Shown piece after piece: positions 1 to 6,049 of a DNA stretch of 6,903 nucleotides. The stretch comes from Cyclobacteriaceae bacterium (GTDB taxonomy: Bacteria > Bacteroidota > Bacteroidia > Cytophagales > Cyclobacteriaceae): NCBI GenBank assembly GCA_029882725.1, contig JAOUKG010000140.1:1-6903 (forward strand), given 5' to 3'. How positions within the stretch are numbered: the stretch's first letter is position 1; each line of letters opens with the position of its first letter. The notes below the pieces were generated by a model. The model was given only the letters and a program-made list of their open reading frames with translations. It did no database searches and was not told the origin of the DNA. The position numbers and the translations under genes are program-made.

Positions 1-360
1 AACCAGGCAGATTTAATCTCATTTCACATTCCTCTTACATACGAGACTAAATTTCTCATTAATGATGATTTTTTGGACAAATTCAAAAAGTCAATTTACC
101 TTATCAATACCAGTCGAGGTGAAATTGCCGATCACGAAACTTTGATAAAAGGTCTTAAAAACAACAAAATAAGAGGTTTAGGGTTGGATGTTTTGGAAAA
201 TGAGAAATTAAATACACTTTCCGAAAATCAAAAAGAGAGGTTCGATTTTTTAATAAATCATCCAAATACAATAATAACACCTCATATAGCAGGTTGGTCA
301 AAGGCCTCATACAGGAAAATAAGTGAGGTTATAGCACGTAAGATTTTATCAATTGTTTGA
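1..360 (+). CDS. D-2-hydroxyacid dehydrogenase (phosphoglycerate dehydrogenase-like), 3' end only
   Basis: The reading frame is open from the first base of the window, so 119 C-terminal residues are present and roughly 200 N-terminal residues are missing. This is the end of the NAD-binding domain plus the closing helix of the D-isomer-specific 2-hydroxyacid dehydrogenase family, which oxidises or reduces 2-hydroxy/2-keto acids with NAD(H) in the cytosol. Visible landmarks are SFHIPLTYET near the left edge, NTSRG with the catalytic Arg (fragment residue 39), GLGLDVLENE with the catalytic Glu (residue 68) and TPHIAG with the catalytic His (residue 95), so the catalytic triad is intact. The segment between Glu and His is lengthened (KLNTLSENQKERFDFLINH). 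Substrate cannot be decided: SerA-type phosphoglycerate, hydroxypyruvate/glyoxylate or another 2-keto acid are all possible. It stops at TGA 358-360, with no clear terminator hairpin after it. Confidence 0.9.
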   Translation, partial: NQADLISFHIPLTYETKFLINDDFLDKFKKSIYLINTSRGEIADHETLIKGLKNNKIRGLGLDVLENEKLNTLSENQKERFDFLINHPNTIITPHIAGWSKASYRKISEVIARKILSIV

Positions 361-459
361 TTTTATGTTAATATATTACATATTCGAATAATTGGTCAAT
401 AGTAGCTATTAAAAAAAAAAGTTAGATTTGGAATTAGGTAATGAGAATGAAAAATCAAT
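361..459. other. Intergenic spacer with two short palindromes and a 10-A tract
   Basis: This 99-base A/T-rich spacer separates the dehydrogenase from the pentapeptide-repeat gene. It holds the perfect palindromes TAATATATTA (369-378) and TATTCGAATA (381-390), then a run of ten A (411-420) just upstream of a -7 promoter box. The palindromes could be operator half-sites or chance in such AT-rich DNA. No T-tract terminator was found for the upstream gene. Confidence 0.4.
423..430 (+). promoter_or_regulatory. Candidate -7 box of the pentapeptide-repeat gene promoter
   Basis: TAGATTTG matches the Bacteroidota -7 consensus TAnnTTTG exactly and lies 29 bases before the ATG at 460, implying a leader of about 20-25 bases. 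The nearest upstream TTG (392-394) is about 28 bases away, longer than the usual spacing of about 17-23, so the -33 element is weak or absent. The intervening ten-A tract may help as bent DNA; that is inference. Confidence 0.45.
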
Positions 460-1299
460 ATGTTTTCTAAAAAGTTAAAAAACTTTAAACAAATTGTCGA
501 TAATACACTTGAAAAACCCGTTCTAACTTCACTGATAGTTCTGGCTTTGCTGGCTGTGCTTGTACTTTCGTTAAGTATGAAGTACTACATAGCAGACTTC
601 TATGCTTATTGGGGGCAAATTCTTGTGGAGGCACATGGAATGCTTTTTGATATAGCGGTTATTGGTATTCTGATTTTTTCACTAAATAAAAGTGGTGAGA
701 AAAGGCAAAGAATTAGAACATATAAAGATGAAATTGATGACTTTCGCCTGTGGGAATCTGAAGAAGCAGCCTTCAGAACAGTAGGTAATATCAAGCGATT
801 AAACCGTCATGATATTTATGAACTAAATTTAGTGAATTGTTATCTCGCCAAAACCAATCTTAATTACATCAAACTTACGGGGTCCAATATTAATAGTGCC
901 AATATTTCAAATTCATTCCTTATTGAAAGTAATTTGGAAAATACCAGGCTTAATCAAACAAATCTGGAAAACACCAACCTCAATCAGGCAAATCTTAAAG
1001 GGGCTTATGCTAGTGGGGCTAATTTCAAAGATAGCTACTTAATTAAAGCAGATCTTGAAAATGCATTTCTAATAAAGGCAAACTTCAAAAATGCATTCTT
1101 AATGGAAGCTAATTTAAAAAATAGTTATGTTACAGGAGCTGATTTCGAAAATGCCAGTCTTTACAAAGCCGACTTGAGGGGAGCTAAAGGATTAACACTG
1201 GAGCAACTTTCAAAGGCCAAGACGTTATATTTGGCAAAATTTGACAATGAACTGCTTGATCAGGTAAAAACCAACATCCCCGAATTGGTAGGAAAATAA
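460..1299 (+). CDS. Membrane-anchored pentapeptide-repeat protein
   Basis: The protein has 279 residues. A short basic N-terminus leads into two predicted transmembrane helices (about 21-40, LTSLIVLALLAVLVLSL, and about 62-76, MLFDIAVIGILIFSL). A charged, probably helical linker follows (about 78-118, KSGEKRQRIRTYKDEID). From about residue 121 to 243 there are some 24 pentapeptide units of the A(D/N)LXX type, for example ANLKG, ANFKD, ADLEN, ANFKN, ADLRG. Such arrays fold as a right-handed quadrilateral beta-helix with the central Leu/Phe inside. The tail GLTLEQLSKAKTLY... is the segment that commonly closes these proteins. By topology the helix is probably cytoplasmic. Function is unknown: the fold is a scaffold used in many roles, including gyrase mimicry, and nothing here points to one. 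The ATG at 460 is used because an ATG at 441 in another frame stops after nine codons. It appears monocistronic, with its own promoter box and terminator. Confidence 0.9.
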   Translation: MFSKKLKNFKQIVDNTLEKPVLTSLIVLALLAVLVLSLSMKYYIADFYAYWGQILVEAHGMLFDIAVIGILIFSLNKSGEKRQRIRTYKDEIDDFRLWESEEAAFRTVGNIKRLNRHDIYELNLVNCYLAKTNLNYIKLTGSNINSANISNSFLIESNLENTRLNQTNLENTNLNQANLKGAYASGANFKDSYLIKADLENAFLIKANFKNAFLMEANLKNSYVTGADFENASLYKADLRGAKGLTLEQLSKAKTLYLAKFDNELLDQVKTNIPELVGK

Positions 1300-1315
1300 A
1301 AAAAAACTAATTTTG
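1284..1315 (+). promoter_or_regulatory. Candidate promoter of the greA-HIT operon
   Basis: TAATTTTG at 1308-1315 matches the Bacteroidota -7 consensus TAnnTTTG. TTG at 1285-1287 lies 20 bases upstream, within the usual spacing for the -33 element. The -33 element sits in the last codons of the pentapeptide-repeat gene. Transcription would start near 1320, leaving a leader of about 45 bases that opens with the hairpin at 1323-1344. Confidence 0.55.
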
Positions 1316-1322
1316 TAGTATT

Positions 1323-1348
1323 AACGGTTTCAGGTGAAGCCGTTTTTT
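1323..1348 (+). terminator. Rho-independent terminator hairpin between the pentapeptide-repeat gene and greA
   Basis: AACGGTTTC (1323-1331) pairs with GAAGCCGTT (1336-1344) through nine pairs including one G-T wobble, closing a four-base AGGT loop. It is followed by a T-run that overlaps the 3' arm (1343-1348). It lies 24 bases after the pentapeptide-repeat stop codon and so fits as that gene's terminator. It also lies just downstream of the best greA promoter candidate, so it may sit at the 5' end of the greA transcript. Confidence 0.75.
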
Positions 1349-1366
1349 ATTTAAAATAATTGAGAC

Positions 1367-1846
1367 ATGAGCAAAATATCTTATTACACTAAAGAAGGGT
1401 ATGAGAAACTGAAAGCTGAATTGCATGATCTAAAAACAAAAGGCAGAAAAGACATTACAAGGCAAATTGCCGAAGCCAGAGACAAAGGAGATTTGAGTGA
1501 AAATGCAGAATATGACGCAGCAAAAGATGCACAGGGTCATTTAGAAGCACGAATTGCACGAATGGAGGTTGTAATGGGGAATGCAAGAATTATCGATGAA
1601 TCTTCTTTGGATACATCGCAAGTTGCAGTGTTATCAAAAGTAAGGATTAAGAACACCAAGAATAATATGGAATTTATCTATATTTTGGTGAGCGAAGAAG
1701 AGGCCGATTTAAAAGCCAAAAAAATAAGTGTGCAGTCTCCTATAGGTTCTGGTTTATTAGGTAAAAAAGTAGGAGAAAAAGCAGAAATTGAAACACCCGG
1801 AGGGGTAATTGCGTTTGAAATTATTGAAATCAGTATAGGTTTATAA
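1367..1846 (+). CDS. greA: Transcription elongation factor GreA
   Basis: GreA enters the secondary channel of RNA polymerase and stimulates cleavage of the backtracked 3' end of the nascent RNA, rescuing arrested complexes. The 159 residues match the family length of about 158. The N-terminal coiled-coil hairpin (about 1-75) carries the conserved tip GDLSENAEYDAAKD, with the acidic pair Asp42 and Glu45 that corresponds to E. coli Asp41/Glu44 and supports Mg2+ in the polymerase active site. The C-terminal FKBP-like domain (about 80-159) ends with the hallmark SPIGSGLLGKKVGE (124-137) and a TPGG turn. The ATG at 1367 gives the expected N-terminus; no Shine-Dalgarno sequence is present. The HIT gene follows after 6 bases. 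GreB is the only close alternative, and length and tip sequence favour GreA. Confidence 0.97.
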   Translation: MSKISYYTKEGYEKLKAELHDLKTKGRKDITRQIAEARDKGDLSENAEYDAAKDAQGHLEARIARMEVVMGNARIIDESSLDTSQVAVLSKVRIKNTKNNMEFIYILVSEEEADLKAKKISVQSPIGSGLLGKKVGEKAEIETPGGVIAFEIIEISIGL

Positions 1847-1852
1847 ATTAAT

Positions 1853-2257
1853 ATGGGAAGTATATTCACAAAAATAATTAACCGGGAAATACCAGGATAT
1901 ATCGTTGCTGAAAGTGCTGATTGCCTTGCATTTCTTGATATTAATCCCCTTGTGAAAGGTCATGTTTTGGTAGTTCCAAAAGTAGAGGTCGATTATATTT
2001 TTGATTTAGATGATGAAACCCTTGCCAAGCTTAATCTTTTTGCCTCAAAAGTGGCAAAAGGAATTGAAAAGGTGGTGCCATGTAAAAGAATTGGTGTGGC
2101 GGTTATTGGACTCGAAGTTCCTCATGCCCATATTCACCTTGTTCCTTTAAATAAAATGGATGATATAAACTTTAGTCGTCCAAAACTGAATCCATCACAA
2201 GAAGAATTGGCTGATATCGCTCAGAAAATAAAGGAAGAAATCAATCAAGCTTTTTAA
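1853..2257 (+). CDS. HIT-family (histidine triad) nucleotide hydrolase
   Basis: This 134-residue cytosolic protein of the HIT superfamily is expected to hydrolyse nucleoside phosphoramidates or dinucleoside polyphosphates through a nucleotidylated histidine. The triad is VPHAHIHLVPL with His91, His93 and His95; the middle-to-last His region holds the nucleophile. The N-terminal SIFTKIINREIPGYIV and FLDINPLVKGHVLVVPK are typical Hint-branch segments, but the Cys residues often found in the opening motif (CxFC) are Ser and Thr here, so that zinc site is absent. The Gly-Gln often found before the triad is also replaced, by GLE. It starts 6 bases after greA, so co-transcription is near certain. 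Its last 17 bases overlap the end of gpsA on the other strand. Substrate is not predictable; the Hint branch is more likely than Fhit by the N-terminus. Confidence 0.94.
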   Translation: MGSIFTKIINREIPGYIVAESADCLAFLDINPLVKGHVLVVPKVEVDYIFDLDDETLAKLNLFASKVAKGIEKVVPCKRIGVAVIGLEVPHAHIHLVPLNKMDDINFSRPKLNPSQEELADIAQKIKEEINQAF

Positions 2258-3308
2258 GAAATTCAATATCTACATTAAAGGGGATATTCATAAGGTATTG
2301 TAGTGCTTCCTCTGCTGATACGTCTTTATATAAAACAGTGTAAAGGGCTTGGGTAATAGGCGCTCTAACCTTGTAATAATTGGTTAATCTTTTCATTATT
2401 TTTATAGTATTCACACCTTCTGCCACTTCATCCATACTTTCTATTATGGAGTCCAGTTTTTCCCCTTTTGCGAGTCTGTAACCCACAGTAAAATTACGAC
2501 TATGGGTACTGTTGCATGTTGCAACCAAGTCACCTATGCCCGCTAAACCCAAAAAGGCCCTTAAGTCACCTCCCATTGCCCTGCCCATGTACATAATTTC
2601 AATCATTCCCCTACTTATTAACAATCCCTTGGCATTTTCCCCCATACCCAAACCATGAAGGGCACCTGCTGCAATGGCTATTATATTTTTTAATACACCG
2701 GCAAGCTCAATGCCTATTAAATCGCTATTTCCATATACCTGAAATCTGTCATTTCTTAAGTGTTTTATTCCCATGGAAATTACTTCTTCAAAATGACTGG
2801 CCACAACAGTTGCAGCGGGTTGGTTATCGGCCAATTCTTTTGCTAAGTTAGGTCCTGCCAAGCAACCGACACGAATTACAGAAGTCTCATCGGCAATTAC
2901 TTCCGACATGGTTTTCACCTCTTTTCTACTCAGGTTCTCTATATCATCGAGGGTTTTACCTTCGGGTATCTGAATGTCTAAACCCTTGGTGCCATGAATG
3001 AGAATATGATAGGGATGCAACATCGGAGAGATCGTTCGCATTAAATCCCTGAAAGCATAACTGGGCACCACGGGAAAAATCAAATGACATTCTTTTAAGA
3101 TAGACTCCAAATCATTGGTTGCAGTTATATTATCATGAAGTTTGTATCCTTTCTTGCAGTGCTCCCTATTCATTTCTTCAATACTTTCAATACTCCTTGA
3201 ATAGAGGAGTACCTGATCATGGGTGGCCAAAAGATTGGCCACCGAGATACCAAAACTGCCGGCACCTAAAACTGCAACTGGTCGCTTTTTCTCAGAGGTC
3301 ATACCCAT
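2241..3308 (-). CDS. gpsA: Glycerol-3-phosphate dehydrogenase [NAD(P)+]
   Basis: GpsA reduces dihydroxyacetone phosphate to sn-glycerol-3-phosphate, the backbone for phospholipids, in the cytosol. The 355 residues include the N-terminal Rossmann fold with GAGSFG (GxGxxG, residues 15-20), TKG (107-109), GPNLAKEL (152-159, normally GPSFAxE), ELAGVLKNIIAIAAG with the catalytic Lys207, GLAGIGDLVATC (254-265) and SRN (270-272), which binds substrate phosphate. It is somewhat longer than the usual 330-340 residues because of a lengthened segment at about 111-140. Two in-frame starts exist, Met1 (3306-3308) and Met3 (3300-3302). Either overlaps the upstream acyltransferase stop codon at 3292, by 17 or 11 bases, implying translational coupling. 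The 3' end overlaps the HIT gene by 17 bases, and no terminator hairpin is evident. Confidence 0.96.
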   Translation of the reverse strand: MGMTSEKKRPVAVLGAGSFGISVANLLATHDQVLLYSRSIESIEEMNREHCKKGYKLHDNITATNDLESILKECHLIFPVVPSYAFRDLMRTISPMLHPYHILIHGTKGLDIQIPEGKTLDDIENLSRKEVKTMSEVIADETSVIRVGCLAGPNLAKELADNQPAATVVASHFEEVISMGIKHLRNDRFQVYGNSDLIGIELAGVLKNIIAIAAGALHGLGMGENAKGLLISRGMIEIMYMGRAMGGDLRAFLGLAGIGDLVATCNSTHSRNFTVGYRLAKGEKLDSIIESMDEVAEGVNTIKIMKRLTNYYKVRAPITQALYTVLYKDVSAEEALQYLMNIPFNVDIEFLKKLD

Positions 3309-4983
3309 CCATTCGATTATGATAGTAGTATAAGGTGGATAAACTTTTTGTCACAATTTTATTTTTTACTTGTAATAAAGGTCTGTTTACGTGGTATAGG
3401 CCAACATTTTCAATCCCTAACTTTATCACCTTATCAAGATCGCCTTCCAAATGTTTAGCCATTTTTAACTTTTGCTCTTTTTTTAGTGCGTACAATTTAT
3501 CCCTTACAATACGGACTTCTTCTTTAAAAACTTCGTAATCTATTTCAAGTTCATCTTCAGGTAATCTTAAAAATCCAAACAAATCCAATTTTGGATATTG
3601 TCTTTGCCAATACCTAAAAGCTGTCCAGGCAACCAAATGACTTGCAAATACCCTGTTGCTTTTGTGATATTCCTCAACAATTTTTTTACTTAATATTTTT
3701 GAATACTCATCTTCCCTCTGATCATTTTCTATAATAGTATCGTCAGAAGTAAAGTAGTCGGCAAGATTAATTGTGTTGTCATGCTTATCGATGGATTCCC
3801 CTTTTTCATTTACAGGGTTGCCCAATACATCCATTGGCTTGCCAATTGAAACTGAAATATTCGACCCTTTTGTAAAAAAAGAAATGAGGAATTTGATGAT
3901 TTTATAAGAAGTAGAGTATTCATCGGCTTCTTTATAATAACGTTCCTGGCCAGTTCTTTTAAGGTAATCGTTTATAAGACTAGGGGCTTCCAATACGAAA
4001 TGGTAGTTAATTACAACCGGAACAATTATTATTCTCCTGTTCTTCGTTTCTTCTTTCATCAGCAGGCTCCTTTGAGCCTCAATGGCAGTACTTAATAATC
4101 CTCTCTTCAGTGATTTTTCAACATGTCCGGAACGGCTCCTTGTTCCTCCGGGGAAAAAGATGCTATGTGCTCCCTTCAGCAGTGCATTATGGGAATACAT
4201 TTTGAGTGATTCAAGATATATTAAGTTTCGCTTTCTCCTATCAACTTTATACGCTCCTAAGCTATTCATGAAGTACGCAAAAAGTTTTATATTAAAAAGG
4301 TTCAATCCAGCACCATAAATAAATGGAGGAAGCCCAAGTACATGGATAATCCAACCAATAAGTATACTATCCAGATTACTAAAATGTGTTGGAACCATTA
4401 CAATGGTATTGTCCTTTGCCAATTTCCTTAGTAATTTCGTTTTACCTACGATCTGAATTTTATCGGTGAGATAATAATCTGTTTTAAAAATTGCAAAGAT
4501 ACCTTTTACTTGTGATGCATTTAATAGGCGTCTAAAACCAAACTTTACTATACTTCTTGTTAGGCGGTATCTACTCGATTTAAAATTTCCGGAAATCTCA
4601 TTCTCATATCTGGTAATTATACGTTTCAGGAGTTCCTCAGCCTTTTCTTTGCCCTCAGGTTGGTTGGAAATGGAAACCAGTTCACTTTTTATTTCATCCC
4701 AAAACTTCTTTTCATCAGGAGGATCAACTCTCCAGGGGTTGGATCTCATCCTCTGTTTTTCGCGATAATGAGTTGTCTCCAACTCTTCAATCAATTCTTT
4801 TTTTGAAGGCCTGAGTTTATTAATACGGGCCATAGTATTTTCTACAACCTCTTCGATGAACTCCTTTCTATGTTTGGAAAGCAGTACTACAGGCCAATAT
4901 TTTGAGCGTTTTATAATGGGCTGATAATAACGCCTTTTTCGATTCCAAATGGTTCTCTTCTTATCCTCTTTTTCCTCTGTCAT
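3292..4983 (-). CDS. PlsB-like glycerol-3-phosphate/glycerolipid acyltransferase
   Basis: The 563-residue protein contains the LPLAT acyltransferase core, which transfers an acyl chain to a glycerophosphate acceptor at the membrane. Motif I is THFSNLDS (H200-x4-D205, catalytic His and Asp). Motif II is GAYKVDRR (243-250), similar to GAFFIRR of PlsB. Motif III is FPGGTRSRSG (277-286), and motif IV is IVPVVINYHFV (320-330), close to PlsB block IV. About 190 residues of basic and helical N-terminal extension and some 180 C-terminal residues, ending LYYYHNRMDGYDL, set it apart from short PlsC enzymes. The acidic residue usual in motif III (FPEGT or FVEGG) is Gly279. There is no convincing long transmembrane helix apart from moderately hydrophobic stretches around 193-240. 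Overlap with gpsA supports a role in acylating glycerol-3-phosphate, but lysophosphatidate or another acceptor remains possible. ATG 4981-4983 is the first start after the promoter box. Confidence 0.88.
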   Translation of the reverse strand: MTEEKEDKKRTIWNRKRRYYQPIIKRSKYWPVVLLSKHRKEFIEEVVENTMARINKLRPSKKELIEELETTHYREKQRMRSNPWRVDPPDEKKFWDEIKSELVSISNQPEGKEKAEELLKRIITRYENEISGNFKSSRYRLTRSIVKFGFRRLLNASQVKGIFAIFKTDYYLTDKIQIVGKTKLLRKLAKDNTIVMVPTHFSNLDSILIGWIIHVLGLPPFIYGAGLNLFNIKLFAYFMNSLGAYKVDRRKRNLIYLESLKMYSHNALLKGAHSIFFPGGTRSRSGHVEKSLKRGLLSTAIEAQRSLLMKEETKNRRIIIVPVVINYHFVLEAPSLINDYLKRTGQERYYKEADEYSTSYKIIKFLISFFTKGSNISVSIGKPMDVLGNPVNEKGESIDKHDNTINLADYFTSDDTIIENDQREDEYSKILSKKIVEEYHKSNRVFASHLVAWTAFRYWQRQYPKLDLFGFLRLPEDELEIDYEVFKEEVRIVRDKLYALKKEQKLKMAKHLEGDLDKVIKLGIENVGLYHVNRPLLQVKNKIVTKSLSTLYYYHNRMDGYDL

Positions 4984-5000
4984 AGTTATAAATAAAGTAC

Positions 5001-5008
5001 CAAATATA
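5001..5008 (-). promoter_or_regulatory. Candidate -7 box of the acyltransferase-gpsA operon
   Basis: Read on the minus strand this is TATATTTG, a full match to the Bacteroidota -7 consensus TAnnTTTG, 17 bases upstream of the acyltransferase ATG. A short leader of around 12 bases would result. At the expected -33 position only TGG (5030-5028, 19-base spacing) is seen instead of TTG, so the upstream element is weak. Confidence 0.45.
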
Positions 5009-5037
5009 CATCATACTTTTTTATTAACCACAGTATA

Positions 5038-5193
5038 TAGACCATACTGAAAAACACGAAAATTTCAGCAGTTTACTCAATGAAACTGATTTTGGTATTT
5101 AAGTGGTTATTTAGGGATTGCTGAAAAACTATTTGTATAAAAATGGCTTTATTTATATAAAATCAAATTTTTCGTGTTTTTCAGCACGCCCTA
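5038..5193. repeat. Three-copy inverted/direct repeat element (MITE-like or insertion-sequence remnant)
   Basis: An 18-base unit occurs three times in the spacer. The left copy (5038-5055, +) reads TAGACCATACTGAAAAAC, the middle copy (5112-5129, +) TAGGGATTGCTGAAAAAC and the right copy (5193-5176, -) TAGGGCGTGCTGAAAAAC. Middle and right agree at 16 of 18 positions, left and right at 14 of 18. The left and right copies extend further inward, giving a perfect 16-base inverted repeat CTGAAAAACACGAAAA (5047-5062 with 5169-5184). Each copy has TA at its outer end, as expected for TA-targeting elements such as IS630/Tc1-type MITEs, but no longer target-site duplication is clear. There is no transposase. 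Outer length is 156 bases and inner length 82 bases. A regulatory foldback structure is the alternative reading. Confidence 0.6.
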
Positions 5194-5198
5194 TTCAG

Positions 5199-5912
5199 TT
5201 AAAGATACTTTTTTAATGCATTAGCAGGAATTATTCCCTCAAGTATTGGTGAAAAATCACCCGTAGTACTCGGTTTTAAATACAATTTCAACTCATATTT
5301 AAGTGGGTTTGTTATGTAAAGATAGAGAGTATCCGGATTGTTTTGAATTTCATGGGGGGGCACATTTTCTAAAAATATTTTTTTCCCTTTGTCCAATTTT
5401 ATATATTCATTAAGTTCTGTTTCGAACCATTCATTGTTTTTTAAAGCTAAAATAAGAGTGTTCTCCAAATTTTTATTTTTGATAAAAAGACTGCAAAATT
5501 TTATAAAACGTTGTAAGTGTGGGTGTGTATCATGAATAAAAAAAGAATACTCCTTAATCCGGTCTTTTACTATTATGTAATCCTGACCAGAGAGCCCTTT
5601 ATAAATTGCCATTAGTCCCAGAAAGGCTAAAAAGAATAAAACCCATGGATCTCCTGAACCTTTTGAAATGGCAATAAAAGATAAGGGACATACAATTCCA
5701 CCTAATAATGTGGGTAATAATATAACCCTGCTTTCAGTGGAAATTGAGTGTGCATCATCTAAATTTATATTTAATTCCCTTTGGTCTTCCATCAAAATTA
5801 TATAATCGGGTGTCACAGAAATATAAGAACTCGTATTTTTGGACGAGCTTAGAGGACAAAAAGCGATTGTGTTTTTTTTAAACATAAAATTTAAATGTAA
5901 AATTATAAACAT
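5199..5912 (-). CDS. Hypothetical two-helix membrane protein
   Basis: I do not recognise this family. The 237 residues show an N-terminal soluble part (about 1-60) whose stretch SSYISVTPDYIILMEDQREL looks like beta strands of a small PH-like domain, though that is a guess. Next comes a helical hairpin in the membrane (about 63-82, VILLPTLLGGIVCPLSFIAI, and about 90-106, WVLFFLAFLGLMAIYKG) joined by a short SKGSGDP loop. The C-terminal part of about 130 residues is soluble, mixed charge, beginning QDYIIVKDRIKEYSFFIHDTH. No catalytic motif or signal peptide is visible. The start is uncertain: Met1 at 5912 or Met10 at 5885. The first nine residues are encoded by very AT-rich DNA and may be untranslated. 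A run of seven C on the coding strand (5360-5354, codons for Val-Pro-Pro) and eight A right after Met10 are slippage-prone. It reads toward the acyltransferase operon through the repeat element. Confidence 0.7.
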   Translation of the reverse strand: MFIILHLNFMFKKNTIAFCPLSSSKNTSSYISVTPDYIILMEDQRELNINLDDAHSISTESRVILLPTLLGGIVCPLSFIAISKGSGDPWVLFFLAFLGLMAIYKGLSGQDYIIVKDRIKEYSFFIHDTHPHLQRFIKFCSLFIKNKNLENTLILALKNNEWFETELNEYIKLDKGKKIFLENVPPHEIQNNPDTLYLYITNPLKYELKLYLKPSTTGDFSPILEGIIPANALKKYL

Positions 5913-6049
5913 TAAGACAGGTCAGTTTTACCGAAATTAGAGTTTATCGATTAATAGAAAGTAAAAAAAGCTATTTTGTCGTAGATAAAGGTATATAAGT
6001 GTAACAAATTACTTATTTTTATTGTTCAATTCATTGTAAAATATAAACT
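5913..6049. other. Divergent intergenic region
   Basis: This 137-base A/T-rich spacer lies between two divergently transcribed genes and should hold both promoters. On the plus strand, TATTTTG (5972-5978) resembles a -7 box with one base missing. On the minus strand TAATTTCG (5939-5932) differs from TAnnTTTG at one position. Neither has a well-placed TTG, so I do not call a promoter. No hairpin or operator stands out. Confidence 0.35.

Noticed and set aside
606..794. 62-codon minus-strand open frame inside the pentapeptide-repeat gene
   Set aside because: It lies wholly antisense to a convincing gene and its product has no recognisable features.
941..1180. Short DNA-level tandem repeats in the pentapeptide-repeat gene as a possible CRISPR or satellite array
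   Set aside because: The periodicity follows the five-residue protein repeat with drifting codons. There are no constant repeats with unique spacers.
1678..1869. 63-codon minus-strand open frame over the end of greA
   Set aside because: It is antisense to the conserved GreA C-terminal domain and has no homology-like motif.
3119..3322. Plus-strand open frame antisense to gpsA, with others at 3335-3538 and 4082-4318 antisense to the acyltransferase
   Set aside because: All three mirror well-conserved enzymes in another frame. Their products are composition shadows without motifs.
5047..5088. Small local hairpins CTGAAA/TTTCAG and CAGTTT/AAACTG as transcription terminators
   Set aside because: The stems are only six pairs, AT-rich, and not followed by a T-tract in either direction. 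They are better treated as part of the repeat element.
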